Under the pieces are notes generated by a model. That model saw only the letters and a program-made list of their open reading frames with translations, made no database searches and had not been told where the DNA came from. From Lachnospiraceae bacterium (GTDB lineage: Bacteria > Bacillota > Clostridia > Lachnospirales > Lachnospiraceae), in assembly GCA_024694625.1 (NCBI GenBank), contig JAILJP010000025.1, positions 1-51,966 of the forward strand: 51,966 bases of DNA, given 5' to 3'. Shown piece by piece: positions 23,091 through 31,887 of this stretch (the first letter of the stretch is position 1; each line of letters begins with the position of its first letter). The translations under genes and the position numbers were made by a program.

Positions 23091-25001
23091 GTGCAGGTAT
23101 CGGACTTAGTAAATCAATATCAAGCCAATTTATCCAGCGGTGGGGAAGTCTCTGCAAAAACCAAGACCAAAGGCGTAGAACAGCTGGTTTCTACGGTTTC
23201 AAAGTTGCAAAAAGGACAGGTCTTTGAAGGAACAGTAAACAGTATCAAAGGGAATCAGGTGATTCTGGGATTGAGCAGCGGTCAAAATATTACCGCAAGA
23301 TTGGACGGATCTATTTCTTTAAAGGTGGGAGAATCCGTTTTCTTTCAAGTGAAATCCAACGAGGATAATACCATACAGATCAAACCGGTTTCCATTGGTT
23401 CCATGAATAATCCCACCTTGTTAAATGCTTTGGACGCAGCCGGTATGGCGGTGACCGAAGACAATCTGAATATGGTGAATACCATGATGAAGGAGCAGAT
23501 GCCCATTGACGCCAAAAGTCTATTGGAAATGTCAAGAAAGGTGGCGTCCATGCCGGGGGCAAATGTTTCTTCTGTTGTTGTCATGGCCAAACATAATCTG
23601 CCAATCACCATTGAGATGGTGAATCAGTTTGAAAACTATAAATCCAATGAAGGACAATTGTTAAAGGGAGTAGATGAGCTGGCAAAAAGCATTTCTACAG
23701 TGCTTGCATCTGATGAAGTCAGTGAAGAAAAAGCACTTTCCTTCCACAAGGAGTTTTTGTCTATTCTTTCCGGAGAAGAGCTTTCTCCTTCCGATGGAAG
23801 TACTCAGGCGCAAAAACTGGTGCAAATGATGGGAAACAAGACACCGGGGTTAAGGGTTTCTCCTCTTAGCATTAATGGGACACAAAGTCCTTTTGTTTCC
23901 ACTCAGGCTGATGGATTGAAAAATCTTGTGGCTGAGGAAAAAGCCAATATGGAAGTGCCTCTTTTTCAGGAAGCATCTGTGGAAAACAAAGAAGTCAATC
24001 AGGGGTTACAGGTCTTTATTGATGGAGAAGGAAAGGAAGTGGAAGTTCCTTTTGGAGAAACCACTTTGATTTCGCCTGAGGGAGAACGGGTGTCTATGCT
24101 TTTGGCAGAAGGAGAATCCACCATTTTGGTTCCGGAGTATGATTCCGATGATTTCCCCAGTGGAAGTATTGGCCGAGCTCTTAGTCCAAAGGAAAATGCC
24201 TTTCTTTCTCAAAGTTTTTCCAAGATGCCGGAGTTTACATCCCAGCACCCGGAATTTTTTGATGAAAACGGTGGCCTTCGGCCGGAGGCTAATGTAAAGG
24301 ATTTGATGAATGCATTGTCCAATCATTTTTCTGCATCCCCTTCCAATCTTTCTTTTTTGAAGGAAATCGTTTCAAAAGACGGATACGGAAAAATGGTCTT
24401 TGAAATGGTGGCACAGAAGCTTTCCATAGAACCGGAAGAATTAACTACGCCACATCGTTTGGATGATTTATATAAAGAAATGGATGAAACAGTTCGAAAG
24501 ATTGCAGCAAGTGCCTCCAATCTTACTTCCAAACCAGACAATGCTGTGGTTTCTTCAGCGGAAAACATCCATGACAATTTGGAATTTATTTCCAGGGTAA
24601 ATGATTTGTACACCTACGTGCAGATTCCTTTAAAACTTTCCGGTGGAGAAACTACCGGGGATTTGTATGTCTATCGAAATAAAAAACAAAGCAAAGGCGA
24701 CAATGATGAACTCACTGCTTTTTTACATTTCGATATGGAACATTTAGGTTCTACGGATATTTCCGTGCGCATGAAGAATAAAAACGTCAATACGAAGTTT
24801 TATCTTGAGGACGATGCTTCCTTTGAATTGATTATGAACAATATTCATATTTTAAAAGAGAATCTGGATCATTTAGGATATACCTGCGTAGTGGAATGCG
24901 AAAATGAGGCAAAACCGGTAAACTTTGTTACCGACTTTTTGGAAAAGGATGTAAAGACTGCGGAGAATATTTCAAGGTATTCCTTTGACGTGAGGGCATA
25001 A
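23091..25001 (+). CDS. YlqG-like protein with a FliK-like C-terminal region
   Basis: This 636-residue protein is hydrophilic, with no signal peptide or membrane helix. The N-terminal quarter contains KGQVFEGTVNSIKGNQVILG, a beta-rich segment. The centre is variable. The last 140 residues (LHFDMEHLGSTDISVRMKNK ... YLEDDASFELIMNNIHILKE) match the build of the flagellar hook-length control FliK C-terminal domain. A FlhB-tail-like gene follows one base after its stop, matching the ylqG-ylqH pair of B. subtilis, and FliK and FlhB interact in switching flagellar export. Start is GTG at 23091 after AGGGGAGG. The role is inferred from this pairing. Confidence 0.7.
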   Translation: MQVSDLVNQYQANLSSGGEVSAKTKTKGVEQLVSTVSKLQKGQVFEGTVNSIKGNQVILGLSSGQNITARLDGSISLKVGESVFFQVKSNEDNTIQIKPVSIGSMNNPTLLNALDAAGMAVTEDNLNMVNTMMKEQMPIDAKSLLEMSRKVASMPGANVSSVVVMAKHNLPITIEMVNQFENYKSNEGQLLKGVDELAKSISTVLASDEVSEEKALSFHKEFLSILSGEELSPSDGSTQAQKLVQMMGNKTPGLRVSPLSINGTQSPFVSTQADGLKNLVAEEKANMEVPLFQEASVENKEVNQGLQVFIDGEGKEVEVPFGETTLISPEGERVSMLLAEGESTILVPEYDSDDFPSGSIGRALSPKENAFLSQSFSKMPEFTSQHPEFFDENGGLRPEANVKDLMNALSNHFSASPSNLSFLKEIVSKDGYGKMVFEMVAQKLSIEPEELTTPHRLDDLYKEMDETVRKIAASASNLTSKPDNAVVSSAENIHDNLEFISRVNDLYTYVQIPLKLSGGETTGDLYVYRNKKQSKGDNDELTAFLHFDMEHLGSTDISVRMKNKNVNTKFYLEDDASFELIMNNIHILKENLDHLGYTCVVECENEAKPVNFVTDFLEKDVKTAENISRYSFDVRA

Positions 25002-25002
25002 T

Positions 25003-25311
25003 ATGGAAGAAAAGAAAAAAGTGGATCCTCATAAGACCGCGGTGGCCTTGGCTTACGAGCCGGGAGATGTTGCGCCGAAGATTCTTGCCACCGGTAAAGG
25101 TCATGTGGCTGAAAAGATTATTGAGGAAGCGAAAAAGAATAAGGTACCGTTTTATAAAGACAATAAATTAGCGGAAACCCTTTCTAAATTGGAAATTGGA
25201 GAGGCCATTCCTCCGGATTTATATGAAGTGGTGGCACAGATTTTGGTATTTGTGGATGGAATGGATAAGGTAAAAGCGAAGTTGGATGCTTCAGGTTATA
25301 AGAAACGGTAA
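25003..25311 (+). CDS. FlhB C-terminal-domain-like protein (YlqH/FlhX type)
   Basis: This 102-residue soluble protein resembles the cytoplasmic tail of the flagellar export protein FlhB. TAVALAYEPGDVAPKILATG matches the segment after the self-cleavage site, although the NPTH cleavage motif is reduced to DPHKTA. Elements AEKIIEEAKKNKVPFYKD and IPPDLYEVVAQIL are typical. Such stand-alone tails can substitute for part of FlhB in some bacteria. It follows the FliK-like gene by one base. Confidence 0.9.
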   Translation: MEEKKKVDPHKTAVALAYEPGDVAPKILATGKGHVAEKIIEEAKKNKVPFYKDNKLAETLSKLEIGEAIPPDLYEVVAQILVFVDGMDKVKAKLDASGYKKR

Positions 25312-25313
25312 GT

Positions 25314-25670
25314 ATGAATCAGAGAAAAACGGGAAGTGTATACGAACAAAAAGCTGCCTTGGAGTTGCAAAGGCAGGGATATAAAATTCTGGAAATGAAT
25401 TATCACTGCAAGGTGGGAGAAATCGATATTATAGCAAAAGACAAAGAGTATTTGGTCTTTGTGGAGGTGAAGTATCGAAAAAATGCCAAAGCGGGCATGC
25501 CCCAGGAAGCGGTACATTTTCAAAAGCAAAAAAAGATTTCCAAAACTGCAGCATTTTATTTGATGAGTCATGGATATCGTGATAATGTCAGTGTGAGGTT
25601 TGATGTAGTGTCTATTTTAGGCGACAAGATTGAAGTTTTGAAAAACGCTTTCCCATATTGCTTTGGTTGA
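25314..25670 (+). CDS. YraN family (UPF0102) endonuclease-like protein
   Basis: This 118-residue protein has a restriction-endonuclease-like fold. Conserved motifs are YEQKAALELQRQGYKILEMN and the metal site GEIDIIAKDKEYLVFVEVKYR. Members are linked to DNA uptake or repair, but no activity is proven. The start is two bases after the previous stop and has only a weak ribosome site, suggesting coupled translation. Confidence 0.9.
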   Translation: MNQRKTGSVYEQKAALELQRQGYKILEMNYHCKVGEIDIIAKDKEYLVFVEVKYRKNAKAGMPQEAVHFQKQKKISKTAAFYLMSHGYRDNVSVRFDVVSILGDKIEVLKNAFPYCFG

Positions 25671-25686
25671 AAACTTTTTGTATAAT
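25658..25686 (+). promoter_or_regulatory. Promoter of der-plsY-dut
   Basis: TTGCTT (25658-25663), 17 bases, consensus TATAAT (25681-25686). It overlaps the 3' end of the YraN gene. Confidence 0.65.
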
Positions 25687-25724
25687 CATTCATTGTTGTA
25701 ATTTGAAAGAAATTGAGGTTTATT

Positions 25725-27050
25725 ATGTCAAGATGTGTAGTGGCCATTGTGGGCCGACCGAATGTTGGAAAATCTACATTGTTTAATGCCATTGCCGGAG
25801 AACGTATCTCTATTGTAAAAGACACTCCTGGTGTAACCAGAGATCGAATTTATGCAGATGTCAGCTGGTTAGACAAGGACTTTACTTTGGTGGATACCGG
25901 CGGTATTGAACCGGATTCTAAGGATATTATTTTGTCACAAATGCGGGATCAGGCTCAGATTGCTATTGAAACCGCTGATGTAATAATTTTTATGGTAGAT
26001 GTAAAACAGGGCTTAATTGATGCGGACGACCGCGTGGCTGATTTGTTGCGACGTTCCCAAAAGCCTGTGGTTTTATGTGTAAATAAGGTAGACAACTTTG
26101 AAAAGATGATGCCTGATGTTTACGAATTTTATAACTTAGGTATTGGAGAACCTATACCGGTTTCAGCATCTTCTCGATTGGGATTTGGTGATTTGTTGGA
26201 TGAAGTAATCAAATACTTCCCGGATACCACTTCTTCCAAAGAAGAGGAGGATACTCCAAAGGTTGCCATCGTAGGAAAACCCAATGTTGGAAAGTCTTCT
26301 TTGGTAAACAAGCTTTTAGGCGAGGACCGTCTCATTGTTTCTAATATTGCGGGAACCACCCGTGATGCCGTTGATACCAGGGTGAAAAACCATGGAAAAG
26401 ATTATATTTTCATTGATACGGCAGGTCTTCGAAGAAAAAGTAAGATTAAAGAAGAAATCGAGCGATTCAGTATTATTCGTGCCGTTGCCGCAGTGGAAAA
26501 GGCGGATGTTGTCATCGTAGTAATTGATGCAACAGAAGGCGTGACAGAGCAGGATGCCAAAATTGCAGGTATTGCTCATGACCGTGGAAAGGGAATTATC
26601 GTTGCCGTTAACAAATGGGATGCGGTGGAAAAGAATGATAAGACCATGCGGGAACATGAAAAGAAGATACGCCAGATTTTAAGTTTCATGCCTTATGCTG
26701 AGATTATTTATATTTCTGCTTTGACCGGACAGAGATTGCAAAAGATTTACGAAACCGTGGACCGCGTTATTGAAAATCAGACCATGAGAATTCAGACCGG
26801 TGTATTGAACGAAATTGTTGCGGAAGCTGTAGTAATGCAACAGCCTCCTTCAGATAAGGGTAGAAGATTAAAGATCTTCTATGTGACTCAGGTTTCAGTG
26901 AAACCTCCTACATTTGTAGTGTTTGTAAATGACAAAGAGTTAATGCATTTTTCCTATGTACGTTATTTGGAAAACCGTATTCGAGATGCTTTCGGTGGCT
27001 TTACCGGAACATCCTTAAAATTTATTATCAGACAGCGCGAGGAGGATTAA
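25725..27050 (+). CDS. der: Ribosome biogenesis GTPase Der (EngA)
   Basis: This 441-residue double-GTPase protein is needed for 50S assembly. The first G domain begins VAIVGRPNVGKSTLFNAIAG and the second VAIVGKPNVGKSSLVNKLLG (about residues 180-199). A KH-like C-terminal domain ends RQREED. The ATG at 25725 follows GAGG by six bases; the in-frame TTG at 25713 has no support. plsY follows after three bases. Confidence 0.97.
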   Translation: MSRCVVAIVGRPNVGKSTLFNAIAGERISIVKDTPGVTRDRIYADVSWLDKDFTLVDTGGIEPDSKDIILSQMRDQAQIAIETADVIIFMVDVKQGLIDADDRVADLLRRSQKPVVLCVNKVDNFEKMMPDVYEFYNLGIGEPIPVSASSRLGFGDLLDEVIKYFPDTTSSKEEEDTPKVAIVGKPNVGKSSLVNKLLGEDRLIVSNIAGTTRDAVDTRVKNHGKDYIFIDTAGLRRKSKIKEEIERFSIIRAVAAVEKADVVIVVIDATEGVTEQDAKIAGIAHDRGKGIIVAVNKWDAVEKNDKTMREHEKKIRQILSFMPYAEIIYISALTGQRLQKIYETVDRVIENQTMRIQTGVLNEIVAEAVVMQQPPSDKGRRLKIFYVTQVSVKPPTFVVFVNDKELMHFSYVRYLENRIRDAFGGFTGTSLKFIIRQREED

Positions 27051-27053
27051 TCC

Positions 27054-27719
27054 ATGTTATTGGCGAGAGGAATCTCCTTATTGATTGGCTATATTTGCGG
27101 ATTGTTTTTAACAGGATTTATTATCGGTAAAATTAAACATGTGGATTTGACCACTCAAGGTAGCGGAAATGTTGGAACCACAAATACCCTTCGTATTTTA
27201 GGTGTTCCAAGAGGAGCTTTGACCTTATTAGGAGATATGTTAAAAGGTGTTGTGGCAGCTTTTGTGGTGTATTTTATCTTTAGAAACACCCCTTATGGCG
27301 AAACCGGAATTGCTCTTTTAATGGAGTACGCTTGCTTTGGCGCGGTTTTAGGACACGATTTTCCTTTTTATATGCCGAAAAAGGGTGGAAAAGGAATTGC
27401 GACAAGTGCAGCTTTGGTACTGGTTTGCTTTCCTAAGGCACTTCCCCTTTTGATTCTTGCATTTATACTCATTGTTTATGCTTCGCGTTATGTTTCCTTG
27501 GGCTCCATTTCCATTGCGGCGTTGTTGGCTTTGGAGGTAATCCTGTTTGCTCATTTGGGCTACTTGGATTATTATAATGAATATAAGTGGGAAGCAGTTG
27601 TGATTGTGGTAATTGTAGCGGCCCTGGCTATTTTTAAGCATAGAAGTAATATTAAGCGCTTATTGAACGGATGTGAGAATAAATTTTCATTTCATCCGAA
27701 TGTAAAAAAGGAGGATTAA
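27054..27719 (+). CDS. plsY: Glycerol-3-phosphate acyltransferase PlsY
   Basis: This 221-residue membrane enzyme transfers an acyl group from acyl-phosphate to glycerol-3-phosphate, the first step of phospholipid synthesis. Motifs GSGNVGTTNTLRILG (about residues 37-51), a Gly-rich KKGGKGIATSAA (about 109-120) and five or more hydrophobic spans are visible. It sits after der, as in many Firmicutes, but gpsA is not next; dut follows without any gap. Confidence 0.95.
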   Translation: MLLARGISLLIGYICGLFLTGFIIGKIKHVDLTTQGSGNVGTTNTLRILGVPRGALTLLGDMLKGVVAAFVVYFIFRNTPYGETGIALLMEYACFGAVLGHDFPFYMPKKGGKGIATSAALVLVCFPKALPLLILAFILIVYASRYVSLGSISIAALLALEVILFAHLGYLDYYNEYKWEAVVIVVIVAALAIFKHRSNIKRLLNGCENKFSFHPNVKKED

Positions 27720-28157
27720 ATGGAAATATTATTAAAGAAACTGACTTCCACAGCTAAGGCTCCGGAAAGAGGAAGCGATTATGCTGCGGGATATGATTTG
27801 TTTGCTGATTTAAGTGAAAAAGTGGAGATTGCTCCTCACGAAACTTTAATGATTGGAACCGGGATTGCTACAGCCATCCCCGAAGGCTACTTTGGAGGTA
27901 TTTTTGCTCGTTCCGGTCTTTCTGCAAAAGAAGGACTTCGTCCCGGAAACTGCGTAGGTGTAGTAGATGCGGATTACAGAGGAGAGATTAAAGTAGCGCT
28001 TCATAATGACAGTGAAGTTATAAGAACTGTGGAGCCTATGCAAAAGATTGCACAGATGGTAATTCTTCCGTTTTTGGCAGTGGAATTTACGGAGACAGAA
28101 AAATTAAGCGAAACGAACCGTGGAGAAGGCGGATTCGGTTCTACCGGAAAGAAATAG
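27720..28157 (+). CDS. dut: Deoxyuridine 5'-triphosphate nucleotidohydrolase (dUTPase)
   Basis: This 145-residue trimeric dUTPase hydrolyses dUTP to dUMP, keeping uracil out of DNA. The five motifs are present: AGYDLFADL, ARSGLSAKEG, GVVDADYRGEIKVALHN, QKIAQMVI and RGEGGFGSTGK. Motif V has Glu where Ser is most common. The start directly abuts the plsY stop, with GGAGG inside plsY. Confidence 0.96.
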   Translation: MEILLKKLTSTAKAPERGSDYAAGYDLFADLSEKVEIAPHETLMIGTGIATAIPEGYFGGIFARSGLSAKEGLRPGNCVGVVDADYRGEIKVALHNDSEVIRTVEPMQKIAQMVILPFLAVEFTETEKLSETNRGEGGFGSTGKK

Positions 28158-28187
28158 ATGTAGGTTACATGACAAGGAGGGTATTAT

Positions 28188-28844
28188 ATGGGAACAGAAA
28201 TTAAAGACAGAATGGTGAAGTTTTTCGCAAAGGACGACAAGTTGGTTACCATCAATGCGGCACAAGGCCATTTTGCTACCAGTCAGTCACATATCAATTA
28301 TTACATTGATGTAACTCGTATTAAGATTCGTACCAAAGAGGCCATGGAAGCTGCAAAGAGTTTGGAATCAAAGATGTTACACCGCATTACTACGGTGGAC
28401 ACCATTGTTTGCTTGGACGGCACTTCTGTATTGGGAGGATTTTTGGCTTACGAATTGGAAAAAGGTGATTTCCATAATACCAACATGCATGAAACTGTAT
28501 ATGTTGTTGAACCGGAAGAAAACAGCATTCATCAGTTTATGTTCCGGGAAAATGTAAAACCTGCGGTTCAAGGAAAAAATGTCATCGTTTTGGTGGATAC
28601 CATGACCACAGGAGAAACGGTTAAGAGAAGTCTTGAGTGTATCGAATACTATGGCGGTATTGTACAAGGTGTAGTTTCCATCTTCAGTACCACAGATCAA
28701 ATTGATAATACACAGGTAATATCTTTGTTTACCGATGCAGATATGCCGGGATATGCTACCTACAGTCCTAGTGAGTGCCCGTTCTGCAAAAAGGGAATTC
28801 CATTGGATGCCATGGTAAATGGTTATGGATATTCCAAGTTATAG
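28188..28844 (+). CDS. Phosphoribosyltransferase-like protein (orotate PRTase-like)
   Basis: This 218-residue type I phosphoribosyltransferase fold has the PRPP-binding loop VIVLVDTMTTGETVKRSLE at about residues 130-148. The N-terminal region holds a beta-strand-rich hood. The C terminus carries CPFCKKGIPLDAM, a CxxC that is unusual for OPRT and may bind metal. Pipelines often call such proteins orotate phosphoribosyltransferase, but no pyrimidine genes are nearby and the true substrate is unclear. It may be cotranscribed with dut. Confidence 0.75.
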   Translation: MGTEIKDRMVKFFAKDDKLVTINAAQGHFATSQSHINYYIDVTRIKIRTKEAMEAAKSLESKMLHRITTVDTIVCLDGTSVLGGFLAYELEKGDFHNTNMHETVYVVEPEENSIHQFMFRENVKPAVQGKNVIVLVDTMTTGETVKRSLECIEYYGGIVQGVVSIFSTTDQIDNTQVISLFTDADMPGYATYSPSECPFCKKGIPLDAMVNGYGYSKL

Positions 28845-28885
28845 TGGCAGAGTTTATAAAAAACACTAAATATTGTATTTGCTAC

Positions 28886-28914
28886 TTGAATTTTTCATGG
28901 AATCCCTTTATAAT
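28886..28914 (+). promoter_or_regulatory. Promoter of scpAB
   Basis: TTGAAT (28886-28891), 17 bases, consensus TATAAT (28909-28914). Confidence 0.75.
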
Positions 28915-28931
28915 GCATAAGGACATAATTC

Positions 28932-28969
28932 TATATTGTGTAGAATGGTTGTGCTTTGACCACAATATA
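28932..28969 (+). other. Leader hairpin before scpA
   Basis: TATATTGTG (28932-28940) pairs with CACAATATA (28961-28969), ending one base before the AGGGAG ribosome site. A competing small hairpin TTCTA/TAGAA uses the same 5' arm. Two exclusive folds suggest possible translational control; no named family recognised. Confidence 0.45.
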
Positions 28970-28983
28970 TAGGGAGTATTACT

Positions 28984-29733
28984 ATGGAAATGAAATTCAA
29001 ATTAGAAGCCTTCGAAGGTCCTTTGGACTTGCTTCTTCATTTGATTGATAAGAATAAAGTGAATATTTACGATATCCCCATTGTTGAGATTACCGATCAA
29101 TATTTGGAGTATATCGACGAGATGAAGCGTCAGGACTTAAATGTTATGAGTGAGTTTTTGGTTATGGCTGCCACCTTGTTAAACATTAAGTCAAAGATGT
29201 TGTTGCCCAAAGAGGTTGTGGAAGAAGAGGAAGAGGAAGATCCTCGTGCAGAACTTGTTCAGCAACTCTTGGAATACAAGATGTACAAGACCTATGCTTA
29301 TGAGCTTCGTGATCGTCAGGTAGATGCAAATCAGATCTTTTACAAGGTTCCTACCATTCCCGACGAAGTGTTGGCTTATGAAGAACCGGTAGATGTAGAT
29401 GAACTGATTTCCGATTTGACCTTAAACAAATTAAACGTGGTATTCCAGTCGGTATTGAAACGACAAAAGGGAAGGGTGGATCCGGTTCGTTCCAGATTCG
29501 GTGAAATCAAAAAAGAAGAGGTTTCCGTTGATGAAAAGATGACGGAGATTTCCGCTTATGCGAAATCTCACAAACGTTTTTCTTTCCGTGAACTTTTGGA
29601 AAAACAGTCTTCTAAGGTTCAGGTGATTGTTACATTTTTGGTAATTCTTGAATTAATGAAATCTGGTGAGATTCATATTGTTCAGGAAAACATCTTTGAT
29701 GACATTCAGATTGAATCACAAGTTGCAGCGTAG
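28984..29733 (+). CDS. scpA: Segregation and condensation protein A
   Basis: This 249-residue kleisin bridges the SMC heads and, with ScpB, forms bacterial condensin. The N terminus FKLEAFEGPLDLLLHLIDKN and the SMC-contact segment MAATLLNIKSKMLLP are diagnostic. The middle is acidic (VVEEEEEEDPRAEL). A winged-helix C-terminal domain ends near residue 245. scpB follows nine bases later. Confidence 0.97.
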   Translation: MEMKFKLEAFEGPLDLLLHLIDKNKVNIYDIPIVEITDQYLEYIDEMKRQDLNVMSEFLVMAATLLNIKSKMLLPKEVVEEEEEEDPRAELVQQLLEYKMYKTYAYELRDRQVDANQIFYKVPTIPDEVLAYEEPVDVDELISDLTLNKLNVVFQSVLKRQKGRVDPVRSRFGEIKKEEVSVDEKMTEISAYAKSHKRFSFRELLEKQSSKVQVIVTFLVILELMKSGEIHIVQENIFDDIQIESQVAA

Positions 29734-29742
29734 GAGTAAAAT

Positions 29743-30315
29743 ATGGAAAGACAAGAATTATTGTCTATAGTTGAGGGTATATTGTTTACCATGGGGGATT
29801 CCGTTGACCCCGATAAAATCGCAACGGCATTGGAAATTGAAAAAAGCGATGTAATTTCTTTGCTAGATGAATTGGCAGAGCGTTACGAAAACGAAAACAG
29901 AGGAATACGCGTTACCAAATTGGATGGTTCCTACCAGATGTGTACACCGCCGTCCATTTATGAATACCTGATTAAAATTGCAAAACAGCCTAAGCGGTAT
30001 TCTTTGACGGATACACTTTTGGAAACTTTATCCATCATTGCTTACAAACAACCGGTAACAAAGGCTGAAATCGAAAAGATTCGTGGTGTTAGCTGCGATC
30101 ATGCTGTAAGCCGTTTGGTAGAATTTCAGTTGGTAGAAGAAATCGGAAGAATGGATGCTCCGGGAAGACCTATGTTGTTTGGTACCACAGAGCAGTTTTT
30201 ACGTTCTTTTGGTGTAACATCCTTGGAAGAATTACCTACATTAAATCCTGTTCAGGTAGAAGAATTCAAGCAGGCTGCGGAAGAAGAGGCCACTCATTTA
30301 ACCGTAGGAGTATAA
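29743..30315 (+). CDS. scpB: Segregation and condensation protein B
   Basis: This 190-residue ScpB has two winged-helix domains. The signature LSIIAYKQPVTKAEIEKIRG lies near residues 98-117, followed by GRPMLFGTTEQFLRSFG. It dimerises and binds ScpA in the SMC complex. The gene ends at a clear terminator. Confidence 0.97.
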   Translation: MERQELLSIVEGILFTMGDSVDPDKIATALEIEKSDVISLLDELAERYENENRGIRVTKLDGSYQMCTPPSIYEYLIKIAKQPKRYSLTDTLLETLSIIAYKQPVTKAEIEKIRGVSCDHAVSRLVEFQLVEEIGRMDAPGRPMLFGTTEQFLRSFGVTSLEELPTLNPVQVEEFKQAAEEEATHLTVGV

Positions 30316-30325
30316 GAAAAAATTG

Positions 30326-30359
30326 TACCGAACCTTAAAAATAGGGTTCGGTATTTTTT
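30326..30359 (+). terminator. Terminator after scpB
   Basis: TACCGAACC (30326-30334) pairs with GGTTCGGTA (30345-30353), then TTTTTT. Confidence 0.93.
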
Positions 30360-30405
30360 CATAAAAAAATATTGATAAATTTTTGACAATATTTTGTGAA
30401 ATCTA

Positions 30406-30434
30406 TTGAAATAAAATAGCAAATCCGATATGAT
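30406..30434 (+). promoter_or_regulatory. Promoter of the decarboxylase operon
   Basis: TTGAAA (30406-30411), 17 bases, TATGAT (30429-30434). A separate TTGACA at 30383-30388 has no matching -10 box. Confidence 0.65.
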
Positions 30435-30483
30435 TATTCTAGCGCAATTTTTGAAATTTTATATATAAATGGAGGGAAAAAAC

Positions 30484-31875
30484 ATGAGTGAAGGACTGAA
30501 TAGTTCTGCAATTCTCAGACTGGAGAATCTTTTAGACGAAGATAGTTTCGTTGAATTGGGTTCTTTGATTACAGCCAGAGTTACAGATTTCAATCTCAAT
30601 CCCAAAGAGGCTCCGTCTGATGGAGTAGTAACAGGATACGGATTGATTGATGGACGTTTGGTATTTGTTTACAGTCAGGATAGCAGTGTCTTGAATGGCA
30701 CCATTGGTGAAATGCACGCGAAAAAAATCTTAAACGTGTATGACAAGGCTATGAAAATGGGAGCTCCTGTAATTGGATTAATTGATTGCGGAGGTGTACG
30801 TCTTCAGGAGGCTTTTGATGCTACAGAAGCAATTGGTGAAATCATTGCTAAGGCATGTGAAGCCAGTGGATCTGTGCCTCAGATTACAGGTATTTTTGGA
30901 AACTGCGGAGGTGGTTTATCTGTACTTCCCGCACTTTCAGACTTTGCATTTATGACCAATGATGCAAAATTATTCGTTAATTCACCTGATGCAATTTCAG
31001 GAAATTATACCGAAAAGAATGATACTTCTTCTGCAGACTTCCAGTTTGCAGCCGGAAATGTTGACGACATTGGCAACGAAGAAGAAGTATTAAATAAGAT
31101 TCGTCAGATGGTGGCTGTATTGCCTTCATCCTCTATGGACGGAGCTTTCGCTGATGAATGTTTGGATGACTTGAATCGCGGAGCTGTTGGTTTAGAAGAA
31201 AAGAGAGATGAGGTTGCAGCAATCGCATCAGAACTTTCTGACGGAAATGTTTTTGTTGAGACAAAGACAGGATATGCAAAGGACATGGTAACAGGTTTTG
31301 CAATCTTAAATGGTCAGACCATCGGTGTTGTTGGAAACCAGGCCATTGAAGATGGTGAAGTGCTTACTGCAAAGGGTGCTCAAAAGGCAGCTTCCTTTGT
31401 TAAGTTCTGTGATGCATATGAAATTCCTGTACTTAGTTTAACAAACGTAAATGCTTACAAGGCATGCGAATGTGCAGAAATGAATTTGCCCAAGGCTTTG
31501 GCATTACTTAGTGTTGCTTTTGCATCAGCATCTGTACCGAAGATTAACCTTATTACCAAAAAGGCAGGCGGTTCCGCTTATCTCTTTATGAATGGTAAGT
31601 CTTTGGGCGCTGATTTAACCTATGCATTCCCTGATGTTGACATGAGCATTATGGATGCAAATCTTGCAGGTGGCATTTTAGCCGGAGAAAACGGAGACGT
31701 ATCAAAGGCTGCTGCAGAATTCGAAGAAACACAGACTGGACTTTCCAATGCGGCACGTCGTGGCATTGTGGATCGTGTGGTTAATTTTGCGGATGCAAGA
31801 AAATACTTAATCGCTGGTTTTGATATGCTTTTTGAAAAAAGCGACAGCGTATACAAAAAACATAGCGCAAAGTAA
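30484..31875 (+). CDS. Acyl-CoA carboxyltransferase subunit (MmdA/12S-like)
   Basis: This protein of about 463 residues has fused alpha and beta carboxyltransferase halves, as in methylmalonyl-CoA decarboxylase MmdA, propionyl-CoA carboxylase beta and the 12S subunit of transcarboxylase. Seen are DGVVTGYGLIDGRLVFVYSQ, the oxyanion-type GIFGNCGGGLSVLPALSDF, and in the second half FAILNGQTIGVVGNQ. It is about 50 residues shorter than usual MmdA (about 510), mostly at the N terminus. I start at the ATG 30484, eight to nine bases after GGAGGG; the upstream ATG at 30469 overlaps that site. First gene of a five-gene operon; the acyl-CoA substrate is unknown. Confidence 0.85.
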   Translation: MSEGLNSSAILRLENLLDEDSFVELGSLITARVTDFNLNPKEAPSDGVVTGYGLIDGRLVFVYSQDSSVLNGTIGEMHAKKILNVYDKAMKMGAPVIGLIDCGGVRLQEAFDATEAIGEIIAKACEASGSVPQITGIFGNCGGGLSVLPALSDFAFMTNDAKLFVNSPDAISGNYTEKNDTSSADFQFAAGNVDDIGNEEEVLNKIRQMVAVLPSSSMDGAFADECLDDLNRGAVGLEEKRDEVAAIASELSDGNVFVETKTGYAKDMVTGFAILNGQTIGVVGNQAIEDGEVLTAKGAQKAASFVKFCDAYEIPVLSLTNVNAYKACECAEMNLPKALALLSVAFASASVPKINLITKKAGGSAYLFMNGKSLGADLTYAFPDVDMSIMDANLAGGILAGENGDVSKAAAEFEETQTGLSNAARRGIVDRVVNFADARKYLIAGFDMLFEKSDSVYKKHSAK

Positions 31876-31887
31876 GGCGGTGAAGAT

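Noticed and set aside
30383-30388. Consensus TTGACA upstream of the decarboxylase operon
   Set aside because: No -10 box at 16-18 bases; the TTGAAA/TATGAT pair downstream fits better.
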